Shown piece by piece: positions 34,519 to 43,500 of a DNA stretch of 64,000 bases; within the stretch, counting starts at the first letter, position 1, and each line of letters opens with the position of its first letter. The stretch comes from UBA6059 sp040219045 (GTDB lineage Bacteria; Bacteroidota; Bacteroidia; Cytophagales; Cyclobacteriaceae). The stretch is taken from assembly GCA_965229505.1 (NCBI GenBank), contig OZ245881.1, forward strand, positions 2,604,001 to 2,668,000. Reading direction: 5' to 3'. The notes beneath the pieces were generated by a model. The model was not told the origin of the DNA. It did not search any database and saw nothing but the letters and a program-made list of their open reading frames with translations. Position numbers and translations under genes: made by a program.

Positions 34519-35948
34519 TGAAATACTTGTACCTGTTGCTTTTTTCATTGCTGATCCAGTCAGGATTTGCACAGAGTCAAGATTCGGTCAATGTATTAAG
34601 CATAGACGATTTTTATGGACTAGTACTCCAAAATCACCCTGTGGTTCGCCAGGCAGCACTGCTTGAAGCCAATGCCCAGCAAGAGATTCGATTAGCGAGG
34701 GGTTCTTTTGACCCCAAGCTCAACTCTAACTATGACTACAAGACACTGAAGGGCACAGAATACTGGGATCAGTGGGATCACGAGCTGAAGGTGCCTGTCT
34801 GGTTCAATACTGACTTAAAGGTGCAGTACCAAAAGGCCTATGGTCAATATCTGGGCGAAGATTTTGTCAATACAGAGAATGGGCTGCTGGCAATAGGTGT
34901 CTCAGTTCCGATAGGTCAGGGTATGTTTATCGATCAGCGAAGAGCGTCACTAAGACAATCACAGCTGATGGTGGATATGGCCGAGGCTGAGAAAATAAAA
35001 ATGATCAATAAAATACTGCTCTCTGCGGCCAAGGACTATTGGGATTGGTACTTGAAATATGCCGAGTATAAGATCAGAATAGAGGCCCTCGAGCTGGCAC
35101 AGTTCCGACTAGATGGTATCATAGAAAGTGTATTGAATGGTGACAAAGCTCCAATAGACTCAGTGGAGGCCGAAATCACCCAGCAGAATCGTGATATCGA
35201 AATGCAGCAAGCACGGATTGCTTTTTTGAATGCCGGGCTGATACTTTCAAACCATCTTTGGTCACCAGACAATGAGCCCGTAGAGCTAAGCGAGACCGTG
35301 GTTCCTTCTATCACTACCGGAAATGAATTTCTAACGACACAGGAGTTGCAGCTGCTATTAGATATTGCCCGTGACCAACATCCTGAGTTGAGAAAAATCA
35401 ATGCGAAGTACAGCCAATATGAAATCGAGCAAAGATTAAATCGCGAAATGCTTAAACCTCAACTAAATCTCAACTACAACTTCCTTCGTCAGGAGGGGGC
35501 CAATAACTCGGGGAACGAATTTCTTTTTGATGATAATTATAAGTTCGGGCTTGAATTCGCCTTTCCGCTACTCCTACGAAAGGAAAGAGCAAAACTGGCC
35601 AAGACCAATATCAAGTTGATGGACGTTAGTCTTGAGCGAAATAGACTTAGAAGAGAAATCCTCAATGACATTCGCACGAGCTACAATCAGCTGATCAATA
35701 CCACAGATATGATTACGCTTCAGCAAGCCATGGTTGCTAACTATGAGGTGCTTGTGGCAGGCGAGATGATGAAATTTGAAAACGGAGAAAGTTCACTCTT
35801 CCTTGTCAATAGTCGTGAGTCGAAGCTGATAGAGGCGCGTAGCAAGCTGCTCAAGCTGGAAGTCAATTACGAAAAAGAAAAGGCATTCTTAATGTGGTCG
35901 GCGGGCACGTCCAACCTCGGGATTGAGCTAGTGGCTACCCAGCAGTAA
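34518..35948 (+). CDS. TolC-family outer membrane protein
   Basis: Outer-membrane efflux channel of 476 residues. A signal peptide (KYLYLLLFSLLIQSGFAQ) is cleaved after FAQ. The body consists of two long helical repeats with TolC-type features: VLQNHPVVRQAALLEANAQQ near residue 37 and LLDIARDQHPELRKINAKYS near residue 285. Length is usual. It completes the ABC-HlyD-TolC operon. Its last 14 bp overlap the convergent small-protein gene. Confidence 0.9.
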   Translation: MKYLYLLLFSLLIQSGFAQSQDSVNVLSIDDFYGLVLQNHPVVRQAALLEANAQQEIRLARGSFDPKLNSNYDYKTLKGTEYWDQWDHELKVPVWFNTDLKVQYQKAYGQYLGEDFVNTENGLLAIGVSVPIGQGMFIDQRRASLRQSQLMVDMAEAEKIKMINKILLSAAKDYWDWYLKYAEYKIRIEALELAQFRLDGIIESVLNGDKAPIDSVEAEITQQNRDIEMQQARIAFLNAGLILSNHLWSPDNEPVELSETVVPSITTGNEFLTTQELQLLLDIARDQHPELRKINAKYSQYEIEQRLNREMLKPQLNLNYNFLRQEGANNSGNEFLFDDNYKFGLEFAFPLLLRKERAKLAKTNIKLMDVSLERNRLRREILNDIRTSYNQLINTTDMITLQQAMVANYEVLVAGEMMKFENGESSLFLVNSRESKLIEARSKLLKLEVNYEKEKAFLMWSAGTSNLGIELVATQQ

Positions 35949-36351
35949 CTTTTTTGATTCGGGCTACCTCCTGATTGTCCACTTTGACGACAAACAGTCT
36001 TGATCCGCTTTCCGATAGGTCATATTGACGCTGGATTTCCTCATGATTGCTATCCTCTTCCAGTAGCAAATTGCCGATCACATCATATACCTGAATACTT
36101 ACCTCATCCTTATTGAGATTGTCATAAGTGAGCTGAAACTGCCCTTTGCCGGTAGGAGTGAGCTGAAATCTATTGCCTGTTTGGATGGCATTGAGTTGTA
36201 AAGAAATGGCGTTTTCGGGATCATCGCTTATGAAGCTGGTCAAGCTGCTCTGCGGAGCTGATTCGACCCTCTGGATTTCTTGAGCGGCATACACAAGATA
36301 CAAGCAGATGCCCAGACTGATGATCAATATTAGTACCTGTAGTTTTTTCAT
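35935..36351 (-). CDS. Small protein with T9SS-type C-terminal tail
   Basis: Protein of 138 residues made almost only of a signal/anchor (VLILIISLGICLYLVYAA) and a domain resembling the type A sorting tail of the type IX secretion system: VSIQVYDVIGNLLLEEDSN, then the DLSESGSRLFVVKVDNQEVA block and a basic ending KKVTAG. In T9SS cargo this tail follows a large effector; here there is no cargo. It could be a decoy, a remnant or a small secreted protein. It converges on the tolC gene with a 14-bp overlap. Confidence 0.65.
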   Translation of the reverse strand: MKKLQVLILIISLGICLYLVYAAQEIQRVESAPQSSLTSFISDDPENAISLQLNAIQTGNRFQLTPTGKGQFQLTYDNLNKDEVSIQVYDVIGNLLLEEDSNHEEIQRQYDLSESGSRLFVVKVDNQEVARIKKVTAG

Positions 36352-36527
36352 TTTTATTTACTCCTATCGCAACCAATACTATGCCAAGTATCAATGAGGT
36401 TAGCGGCCACAAAGTTGCCCCTTTAATGCGTATTTCAGATTTTTTTTTTCAAGTGAATCAGTGTATATTCGAGTGTTGTTGTGGATTAAGATTTGATTAG
36501 TCCTTTTTATTTTGAGTTTTTGACCTT

Positions 36528-36560
36528 GGGGTTCAGGCTAGTAGCCGAACCCCTTTTTTT
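36528..36560 (+). terminator. Intrinsic terminator without an upstream gene
   Basis: GGGGTTC and GAACCCC enclose an inner GGCT-AGT-AGCC hairpin and are followed by seven T residues. The nearest plus-strand gene (tolC) ends 580 bp earlier, with a minus-strand gene in between. Confidence 0.85.
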
Positions 36561-36595
36561 ATGTCTACAAAGTAGTGAACCCCTTGCTCAAAAGT

Positions 36596-36610
36596 GAACA
36601 GTGACTGTTC
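36596..36610. promoter_or_regulatory. Perfect 15-bp dyad, candidate activator site
   Basis: GAACAGT-G-ACTGTTC is a perfect inverted repeat, about 75 bp upstream of the sigma-54 promoter candidate. The distance suits an NtrC-type enhancer site. The obvious protein to bind it is the response regulator at 29302-30684 (inference). Confidence 0.6.
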
Positions 36611-36685
36611 TAATGTGTACATAATCGATACACTAAAGAAGCCTTAAATTCACCTAACTATCTGATAAACAATTTTTTATAAAAA

Positions 36686-36700
36686 TGGCACCCTTATTGA
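36686..36700 (+). promoter_or_regulatory. Sigma-54 promoter candidate
   Basis: TGGCACCCTTATTGA has GG at 36687-36688, ten bases, then G at 36699 and A at 36700 where C is usual. This is the correct -24/-12 spacing with one mismatch in the -12 GC. Transcription would start near 36711, about 26 bp before the adaptor ATG. Confidence 0.6.
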
Positions 36701-36736
36701 AATAGGTGGTACCGAACTTGAAATAATTTTAATCGA

Positions 36737-37987
36737 ATGGATCGCAAAATCAAGAAAAAGAAATGGACGATCGGGAGGATTGCCGCATTCGGGCTGGGTG
36801 GTCTGTTTGTGGTGTTCGTGCTCTACAGCTTCATCTTTGCTGACAAAGGAGCCAAACTAAACGTCGAAGTAGAAAAAATTAATATTTCTGAAGTGCACCA
36901 AGGCGAATTCCGTGAATTCATACCTGTAGATGGCACGGTGATGCCCATCAAGACCATTCGTCTTGATGCAATCGAAGGTGGTAACGTGGAGAAAAAATAC
37001 TACGATGGTGGTATTATGATCGACGTTGGAGACACGATTCTGAAGTTGGCGAATAATAACCTTGTACAAAACTTCATCAGAGAAGAGACACAAGCCTTTA
37101 TCCTCATCAACAACCTGGAAAATACAAAACTAAGCCTTCAGCAAAACCAGTTTAACCTTAGGGCGAACTTAATTGAGCTGGGCTTTCAAATTGATCAGGC
37201 CAAAGATGCTTACCTCAGGGGTAAAGAACTTTATGAAGAGAAAGTGATTTCGGAGCAGGAGTATCTCAATCTGAAAAGAGAGTATGACAGACTCGAGGCT
37301 TCCCGTAAAATCGCGATTGAAAGTGCACGTTTTGATTCATTGAATGCTGTAACTCAAATTGCCCAGACAGAGGCGACACTGGAAAGAACGAGCAGCAACC
37401 TCGAGATGATTAAAAAGAATCTTGAGAATTTATACATCAAAGCACCGATTTCAGGGGTGCTCTCCTCGGTGAATGTTGAGGTAGGTGAGTCCATCGCCCC
37501 GGGTCAGAATATTGCTCAAATAGATGATATGAATGGCTTTAAAGTCAGGGCGTCAATTGATGAGCACTACATCGCACGTATCTATGAAGGACTTGCGGGA
37601 TCGTTCCCTTTTGCGGGTACGGACTACAACCTGAAGATCACTAAGATTTATCCTGAAGTAACCAATGGATTATTCGAGGTGGACATGGCATTTGACGGTG
37701 ATGTTCCAGATGGAATCAGACGAGGACAAACGCTACAGATCAAGCTACAGCTAAGCGAAAATATCCAGGCAGTACAGATACCAAGAGGAAGCTTCTATCA
37801 GACTACCGGAGGCAATTGGATATTTGTAGTCTCTCAGGAGGGTGATTATGCCATCAGAAGAAACATTAGACTAGGTCGCCAAAACCCGAGGTACTATGAA
37901 GTACTCGAGGGCTTGCAACCTGGAGAACAAGTAGTTGTCTCTTCTTACGAAGGGTATGAAGATAAAGACAGATTAGTATTCAAATAG
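36737..37987 (+). CDS. MacA/HlyD-like periplasmic adaptor
   Basis: Efflux adaptor of 416 residues. A basic N-terminus precedes one membrane segment (IAAFGLGGLFVVFVLYSFIF). A coiled coil spans about residues 100-235 (YDRLEASRKIAIESARFDSL). The lipoyl half-motif LYIKAPISGVLSSVNVEVGE is near residue 235, and IPRGSFYQTTGGNWIFVV near residue 350 belongs to the membrane-proximal domain. The ATPase gene follows 25 bp later. The sigma-54 promoter and dyad upstream suggest control by the NtrC-type regulator. It should work with an ABC permease and TolC, but no permease gene is adjacent. Confidence 0.9.
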   Translation: MDRKIKKKKWTIGRIAAFGLGGLFVVFVLYSFIFADKGAKLNVEVEKINISEVHQGEFREFIPVDGTVMPIKTIRLDAIEGGNVEKKYYDGGIMIDVGDTILKLANNNLVQNFIREETQAFILINNLENTKLSLQQNQFNLRANLIELGFQIDQAKDAYLRGKELYEEKVISEQEYLNLKREYDRLEASRKIAIESARFDSLNAVTQIAQTEATLERTSSNLEMIKKNLENLYIKAPISGVLSSVNVEVGESIAPGQNIAQIDDMNGFKVRASIDEHYIARIYEGLAGSFPFAGTDYNLKITKIYPEVTNGLFEVDMAFDGDVPDGIRRGQTLQIKLQLSENIQAVQIPRGSFYQTTGGNWIFVVSQEGDYAIRRNIRLGRQNPRYYEVLEGLQPGEQVVVSSYEGYEDKDRLVFK

Positions 37988-38012
37988 CATTTTTAAACAA
38001 ACCATAAATCAA

Positions 38013-38726
38013 ATGGAAAACGGAAAAAGTTTGATCAGAACGGTAGGCCTTAAGAAGTTCTACTATACTGATGAAGTGGAAACGACCGCTTTGGCAGGCG
38101 TAAATCTGGAGGTCAAAACTGGCGAGTTTGTTGCCATCATGGGACCATCCGGTTGCGGTAAGTCGACACTCCTTAATATTGTAGGTCTACTTGACAATCC
38201 TTCCGAAGGTGAATTTCACTTCAAGGATGAGGAGATCTCCACCTACTCTGAAAGAAAGAGAGCCGACCTTAGAAAAGCCAACATCGGCTTTGTATTTCAA
38301 AGCTTTAACCTGATCGACGAACTCACTGTGTATGAAAACATCGAGCTTCCTTTGATCTATCTAAAGTACTCTTCTGCGGATCGTAAGAAGAGGGTGGAAG
38401 AAGTGATGGAGTCTATGAAGATCATGCACCGTCGCAATCACTTCCCACAGCAGCTTTCTGGCGGTCAGCAGCAGAGAGTAGCTATTTCAAGAGCGGTAGT
38501 CGCTAAGCCAAAGTTGATCCTTGCGGATGAGCCTACCGGAAATCTTGACTCTGCCAACGGACAGGAAGTGATGACGCTTCTCAGCGATTTGAACGAGTCT
38601 GGCACCACAGTCGTGATGGTGACACACTCCCCGATCGATGCAGAGTACGCTGACAGAATTATCCACTTATTTGATGGTCAGATTGTATCTGAAAACATCA
38701 ATGCTAAGGATAAGTCTTTAGTCTAG
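38013..38726 (+). CDS. MacB/LolD-like ABC ATPase
   Basis: ATP-binding subunit of 237 residues with all motifs intact: Walker A MGPSGCGKSTLLNIVG near residue 45, Q-loop GFVFQSFNLIDELT, signature QLSGGQQQRVAISRAV near residue 147, Walker B LILADEPTGNLDS and the H-loop MVTHSPIDAEYADR. This is the MacB/LolD family of mechanotransmission transporters. Such ATPases normally sit beside FtsX-like permease genes, but here a terminator follows. The permease must be elsewhere in the genome or shared. Probably the second gene of the adaptor operon. Confidence 0.94.
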   Translation: MENGKSLIRTVGLKKFYYTDEVETTALAGVNLEVKTGEFVAIMGPSGCGKSTLLNIVGLLDNPSEGEFHFKDEEISTYSERKRADLRKANIGFVFQSFNLIDELTVYENIELPLIYLKYSSADRKKRVEEVMESMKIMHRRNHFPQQLSGGQQQRVAISRAVVAKPKLILADEPTGNLDSANGQEVMTLLSDLNESGTTVVMVTHSPIDAEYADRIIHLFDGQIVSENINAKDKSLV

Positions 38727-38751
38727 ACAACTCAACTTAATAAGCAACGCT

Positions 38752-38797
38752 AGGGCTTTGCTGATAGATCACAAGTATCTATTGGCAAGGCCTTTTT
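38752..38797 (+). terminator. Intrinsic terminator after the ABC ATPase
   Basis: An 18-bp RNA stem with G-U pairs: AGGGCTTTGCTGATAGAT pairs with ATCTATTGGCAAGGCCTT around a 7-nt loop, and a T run follows. It closes the adaptor/ATPase operon. Confidence 0.82.
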
Positions 38798-38842
38798 GCG
38801 TCTTATGGAATCTGTCGTATCTTATTTGCCTAAGGCAGGCCT

Positions 38843-39475
38843 ATGACGACAGTTGAGAAAGTACGGGTAGTGATAGTGGAGGACAATGATGTGGTTCGCG
38901 AGGGGCTTAGTTTGATGATCAACCATACTGACAAGTTTAAGGTGATCAAAGCCTACCGGAAAGCCGAACCAGCGGTGAAAAACCTTCTCGAAGATCAGCC
39001 GGATATCGTATTAATGGATCTGGAGCTACCGGGCATTCATGGGGAGGAGGCGACATTCAAGATGAAGGGCATCCGACCTGAAACTAAGATTGTGGTAAAT
39101 TCTGTGAGGGATGAGCCTGAGTCAGTATTCAAGGCGCTCTGTGCTGGAGCCATTGGCTACATTAAGAAAGATGCACAGTTTCGTAAAGTGATAGAAGCGC
39201 TTGAGGATGTAGCGCAGGGAGGAGCACCCATGAGCCCGGCTATCGCCAATATGGTGGTTTCGTCATTCCAAAAGAATCCTGTAAGCCCACTTTCAACCAG
39301 GGAAACTGAGGTGTTGAGCCTACTGGCCAACGGCAAGAGCTACAGTATCATAGCCGATGAAATCTTTGTACACAAGGAAACGGTCAAGTCTCATATCAAG
39401 AGCATTTATCAAAAGCTGCAGGTCAACTCTAAGCCGCAAGCCATCGAAAAAGCGATAAAGAACAAGCTCATATAG
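38843..39475 (+). CDS. LuxR-type response regulator
   Basis: NarL/FixJ-type response regulator of 210 residues. The receiver has VRVVIVEDNDVVREGLSLMI and PDIVLMDLELPGIHGEEA with the phospho-acceptor aspartate near residue 58. The conserved Lys lies in GAIGYIKKDAQFRKV. The C-terminal LuxR helix-turn-helix is LSTRETEVLSLLANGKSYSI followed by HKETVKSHIKSIYQKLQVNS. No histidine kinase gene is adjacent, so its partner is unknown. It is a close paralogue of the next gene. Confidence 0.94.
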   Translation: MTTVEKVRVVIVEDNDVVREGLSLMINHTDKFKVIKAYRKAEPAVKNLLEDQPDIVLMDLELPGIHGEEATFKMKGIRPETKIVVNSVRDEPESVFKALCAGAIGYIKKDAQFRKVIEALEDVAQGGAPMSPAIANMVVSSFQKNPVSPLSTRETEVLSLLANGKSYSIIADEIFVHKETVKSHIKSIYQKLQVNSKPQAIEKAIKNKLI

Positions 39476-39528
39476 GCTGTGAGACGGGATAAAAGTTAAA
39501 AGACTCATCCAATTAGTGCGACCGGAGA

Positions 39529-39637
39529 CCCCACTGTAGGGGGTACATTGCCACCGCTTGTTACCACAATATTGAGGGAATGGGCTGCAAAAAAATATTT
39601 TCCTAAGCGTATTTTCATTTATCCCCCATTATAGGGG
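39529..39637. promoter_or_regulatory. Two CCCC-N6-GGGG dyads before the second regulator
   Basis: CCCCACTGTAGGGG at 39529-39542 and CCCCATTATAGGGG at 39624-39637 share the form CCCCAYTRTAGGGG with one variable position. The second lies just before the start of the downstream regulator. They could be operators for one of the two LuxR-type proteins. Confidence 0.5.
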
Positions 39638-39652
39638 TTGGATACTACCACT

Positions 39653-40324
39653 ATGAGAACTTACTTTTCAAATAAGGTCAAAAACAACTATTCCATGTCA
39701 TCAGATAAAGTAAGAATTATCATTGTAGAGGACAATGAGCCTATCAAAGATGGGTTCGCTCTAATAATCAATAGCTTCTCAAAGTACTATGTAGTCAACA
39801 CCTATACTAACTGTGAAGCAGCGCTAAAAAACCTACGGAAGGATGATCCGGATATCATTCTGATGGATATAGAACTGCCCGGCATGAGTGGAATAGAGGG
39901 AATCAAGCGAGTAAAGAAAGTATCACCGCAAATTGATATTATAGTCAACACTATCCATGAAAACCAAGAGAAGGTTTTTGAGGCCTTATGCGCTGGAGCC
40001 TCAGGCTATATCACTAAGAACTCTTCCCATAATGAGCTTCTCAATGCACTAGACCAAATATCTAGCGGCGGAGCTCCATTAAGTGGAAACATTGCCAAAA
40101 TGGTAGTAAAATCATTTCAGAAGAACCTCCAGTCTCCCCTCACCTCCCGCGAAACGGAGGTGCTTGAACTCCTCTCAAAAGGGAAGAGCTATTCGATCAT
40201 CGCAGATGAACTCTTTATCACCAAGGAGACCGCCAAATCACATATTAAGAACATTTATTCAAAGCTCCATGTCAACAGCAAATCCCAGGCAATTGACAAA
40301 GCATTACGTGAAAAATTGATCTGA
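39653..40324 (+). CDS. LuxR-type response regulator
   Basis: Second response regulator, about 223 residues. The receiver reads VRIIIVEDNEPIKDGFALII and PDIILMDIELPGMSGIEGIK; the LuxR domain reads LTSRETEVLELLSKGKSYSI and TKETAKSHIKNIYSKLHVNS. It is similar along its whole length to the regulator at 38843, so the two arose by duplication. A TTG at 39638 is possible; ATG at 39653 is chosen, while ATG at 39695 (MSSDKVRIII) aligns best with the paralogue start. The SusC/SusD operon follows and could be a target (inference). Confidence 0.92.
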   Translation: MRTYFSNKVKNNYSMSSDKVRIIIVEDNEPIKDGFALIINSFSKYYVVNTYTNCEAALKNLRKDDPDIILMDIELPGMSGIEGIKRVKKVSPQIDIIVNTIHENQEKVFEALCAGASGYITKNSSHNELLNALDQISSGGAPLSGNIAKMVVKSFQKNLQSPLTSRETEVLELLSKGKSYSIIADELFITKETAKSHIKNIYSKLHVNSKSQAIDKALREKLI

Positions 40325-40500
40325 CAGCCCTTTTTCGGCTTCACAAAATCATACATAATGGGGGATTAAACACACCCCTCGAATCCTCACCTTTGAAATA
40401 TTCCCAAGGTGGGGATTGAGTGAAATATGCCTTTTCATGGCATCAAAAGCTCTCTACTCACGGCGGGGTTAAATGTTTAACCTTTTAAAACTATTACTGT
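40325..40500 (+). promoter_or_regulatory. SusC leader with hairpin and palindrome
   Basis: An 11-bp stem, ATCCTCACCTT (40383-40393) with AAGGTGGGGAT (40406-40416), and a perfect palindrome GGTTAAA-TG-TTTAACC at 40467-40482, 18 bp before the SusC start. CATAATGGGGGATT at 40354 echoes, in reverse, the dyad before the second LuxR regulator. Likely regulatory DNA for the SusC operon. Confidence 0.5.
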
Positions 40501-43500
40501 ATGAGAGCAAATCTACTAAGCTTCCTGCTCGCTTTTGTGGTGTCAGTGACATCAACATTTGCGCAGGAAAGAACGATTTCCGGTAGGGTAGTGGACGAAG
40601 ATGGTGGGGGACTCCCAGGGGTGAATGTCATCCTAAAGGGTACCACTACGGGTACTACTACTGATATCGATGGTAATTACAAGGTCAACGTACCGGCAGA
40701 AGCCAACACGTTGACATTCTCTTTTATTGGCTTAGCCAGTCAAGAGGTAGCAATCGGAGCGCGATCGACCATAGACGTGACCATGAGTTCCGATGTGAAA
40801 CAACTTTCCGAAGTGGTTGTCACGGCGATCGGTATTGAGAGAGAAAAGAAAGCACTTGGCTATGCTGTATCTGATGTGTCGGGTGATGCATTGAAGCAGC
40901 GTGCGGAACCTGATCCAATCAGGGCGCTGACTGGTAAGGTGCCGGGAGTAAATATATTGAGTTCTGGAGGTGGTGCTGGTTCAGCAACAAACATCACCAT
41001 TCGTGGTAGCTCATCACTTACTGGTAACAATCAACCACTTTTCGTAGTGGACGGTGTGCCGTTTGATAACTCTGTAACCAGAACCAACGAAGGTTTCAAC
41101 CAGGGTAATCCAAACTCTAACAGGGCATTTGATATTGATCCTAATAATATCGAGACCATGACTGTATTGAAAGGTGCGTCTGCTGCTGCCCTATACGGTT
41201 CGCGTGCTGCCAATGGCGTAATTGTAATTACGACCAAGGCTGCTGCTCGTGGACAGAAAAAGGGACTTGAAGTTACCTATAACACTTCCTATAATGTTGA
41301 AACAGTAGCTGGTAAGATTGAAAAGCAGGGCGAGTGGACACAAGGTGCATTGTTCGGATCACACAACTTCGTATTCAACAATGGTTTCTTTGGAACATGG
41401 GGTCCCAGGTATGAGTGGGTAAATGAAATGATTCAGAGTGGATTTACTGCTGACATCATGAGTGAGTCGCTTGGTGGCTCGTCTGGAATTAACCATCCAT
41501 TATTTAACAAGTACGGATCTAATCCTAGCAGTCCACTTTACGCTGGTGACCAGTATCCATTTATTTTGGATCAGGTTGACAGAGTATATGCTGATACAGA
41601 CAACTTCAATAATTTCTGGCAGGATGGTACTGTTGTAGAACATGCAGTACAGGTGAGCTCTGGTGGAGAAAATACTAGCTTGACAGCTGGTGTATCCAGA
41701 ACTAATAATGAAGGTATCGTTCCTTTCTCAGAGGTTACGCGTACTAGCATGAACTTTGGTGGTCGAGCCACTTTGGCCAATGGCCTTTTCCTTAACGGTA
41801 GTATTACTTATGTACAGACCGATCAGAGAACTGCACCTCAAGGTGCGGAGATTGCTGCGGCAAATGCTGGTACCTCTTTCATTGGTATGTTGTACTTGAT
41901 GTCTCCAACCTATGATTTGACGAACAACCCTTATGTAAATAACAGAACGGGTGGTTCTATTTACTATAGAAATGGTTTTGATAATCCATACTGGGTAGCA
42001 GAGTTTGCGCCTATCACATCTCAGGTTGATCGCTACTTTGGTAACGCCACTGTAGGTTATGATATTTTCGATTGGATGACAGTGACGTATAAGTTTGGTT
42101 TCAATGCCTATACTGACAGAAGATCATCGCTGGTTCCTGCATTTTCAGAAAACATTCCTGCAGGTCAGTACTCTGTGGATGATGTCTTCAGACAAGAACG
42201 AGATGGTAACTTATTGATCTCAATGGAAAAGGAGCTGAGTTCTGATATCAGCTTACGAGCGCTAGTTGGTCATAACGCCAACGAAAGAAAGCTAGAGCAA
42301 ACGACTATCATTGGTAATGGAATTATTGCCAGGGGCGTCAATCGCATCACCAACACTGCGAGCCAGTTAATGCGAAGAGACTATGGTGAGATTCAAAGAT
42401 TCCAGGGAGTATTTGCTGACCTTTCGGTTAGTTTCCGTGATTGGGCGTTCGTGAATGTCGTAGGAAGGAACGATTGGTCGTCGACACTTCCAGAAGACAA
42501 CAGATCATTCTTTTATCCTGGTGTAAGTACTTCTTTTGTATTGAGTGAGGCAGTCACGCTTCCCTCAGTTATCAATTTTGCAAAGGTTAGAGCTGGTATA
42601 ACTAAGGTAGGTAATGAGGCTGCTCCATATGACACTCAAACACCTTTCTTGATCAATGATCAGTATACTAATCTTCAATTCCCATTTACTACGCCTAGAG
42701 GTTCATTCAACATTGCGAACCAGGAAGAGACCCTCGGTTCACCTACACTCCGACCTGAGTTTACCACAGAATATGAAGTGGGTTTGGAGGCAACTGTTCT
42801 TAATAACAAAATCGGTATTGATGTGACCTATTATAACAGACAGTCTACTGACCAGATCGTTCAGGTTACTGTTCCTTCGACTACCGGGTTCCGTGAAGCA
42901 CTTACGAATGTAGGGCGTGTTGACAACTACGGATGGGAGATTGGCTTGGATGTGACACCTGTCGAACTTTCTAATGGCTTTAAGTGGAATATATATGGAG
43001 CATTTACCAGAAACAGGAATGAAGTGGTGGATATTGGAGAAGCTGATCAAATTCTTGTTGGAGGATTCGCCTCTGGTGGTCAGTCAATTGTTCACAGACC
43101 AGGTCTTCCTTTCGGTCAATTGCTAGGAACTGATTTCCAAAGAGACGAAGAGGGTAATATTCTGGTGAATCCAATTTCTGGTAAGCCTTTTGAAAACAAC
43201 GATCTCCAGATAATTGGTGATCCTAACCCTGACTTCACTTTGGGTGTAACTAACTCATTCAGCTGGAAGGGTGTGAGCCTTTCTGTCCTGATTGACTGGA
43301 CGCAAGGAGGCGATATTTATTCTACTACTGCAGACCAGACTTTCAGTCGTGGTATCCTTGATCACCCATTGAATACTGACCGTGTTCCGCGTGTAGGGCT
43401 TGGTTTCTTTGGAGATGGTGCTGGCAATCCTCTGTTAGACGAAAGCGGTAATAAGATCCCTAACAGTGCATTGACTACCGCCAATGACTGGGTATTCTTT

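Larger units (their letters stand above)
36352..36736. other. Intergenic region with terminator, dyad and sigma-54 promoter
   Basis: 385 bp without a protein gene. From left to right it holds AT-rich sequence, a strong plus-strand terminator at 36528-36560, a perfect dyad at 36596-36610 and a sigma-54 promoter candidate at 36686-36700 before the adaptor gene. The first 170 bp upstream of the terminator could encode a small RNA, because no plus-strand gene ends there. Confidence 0.55.
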
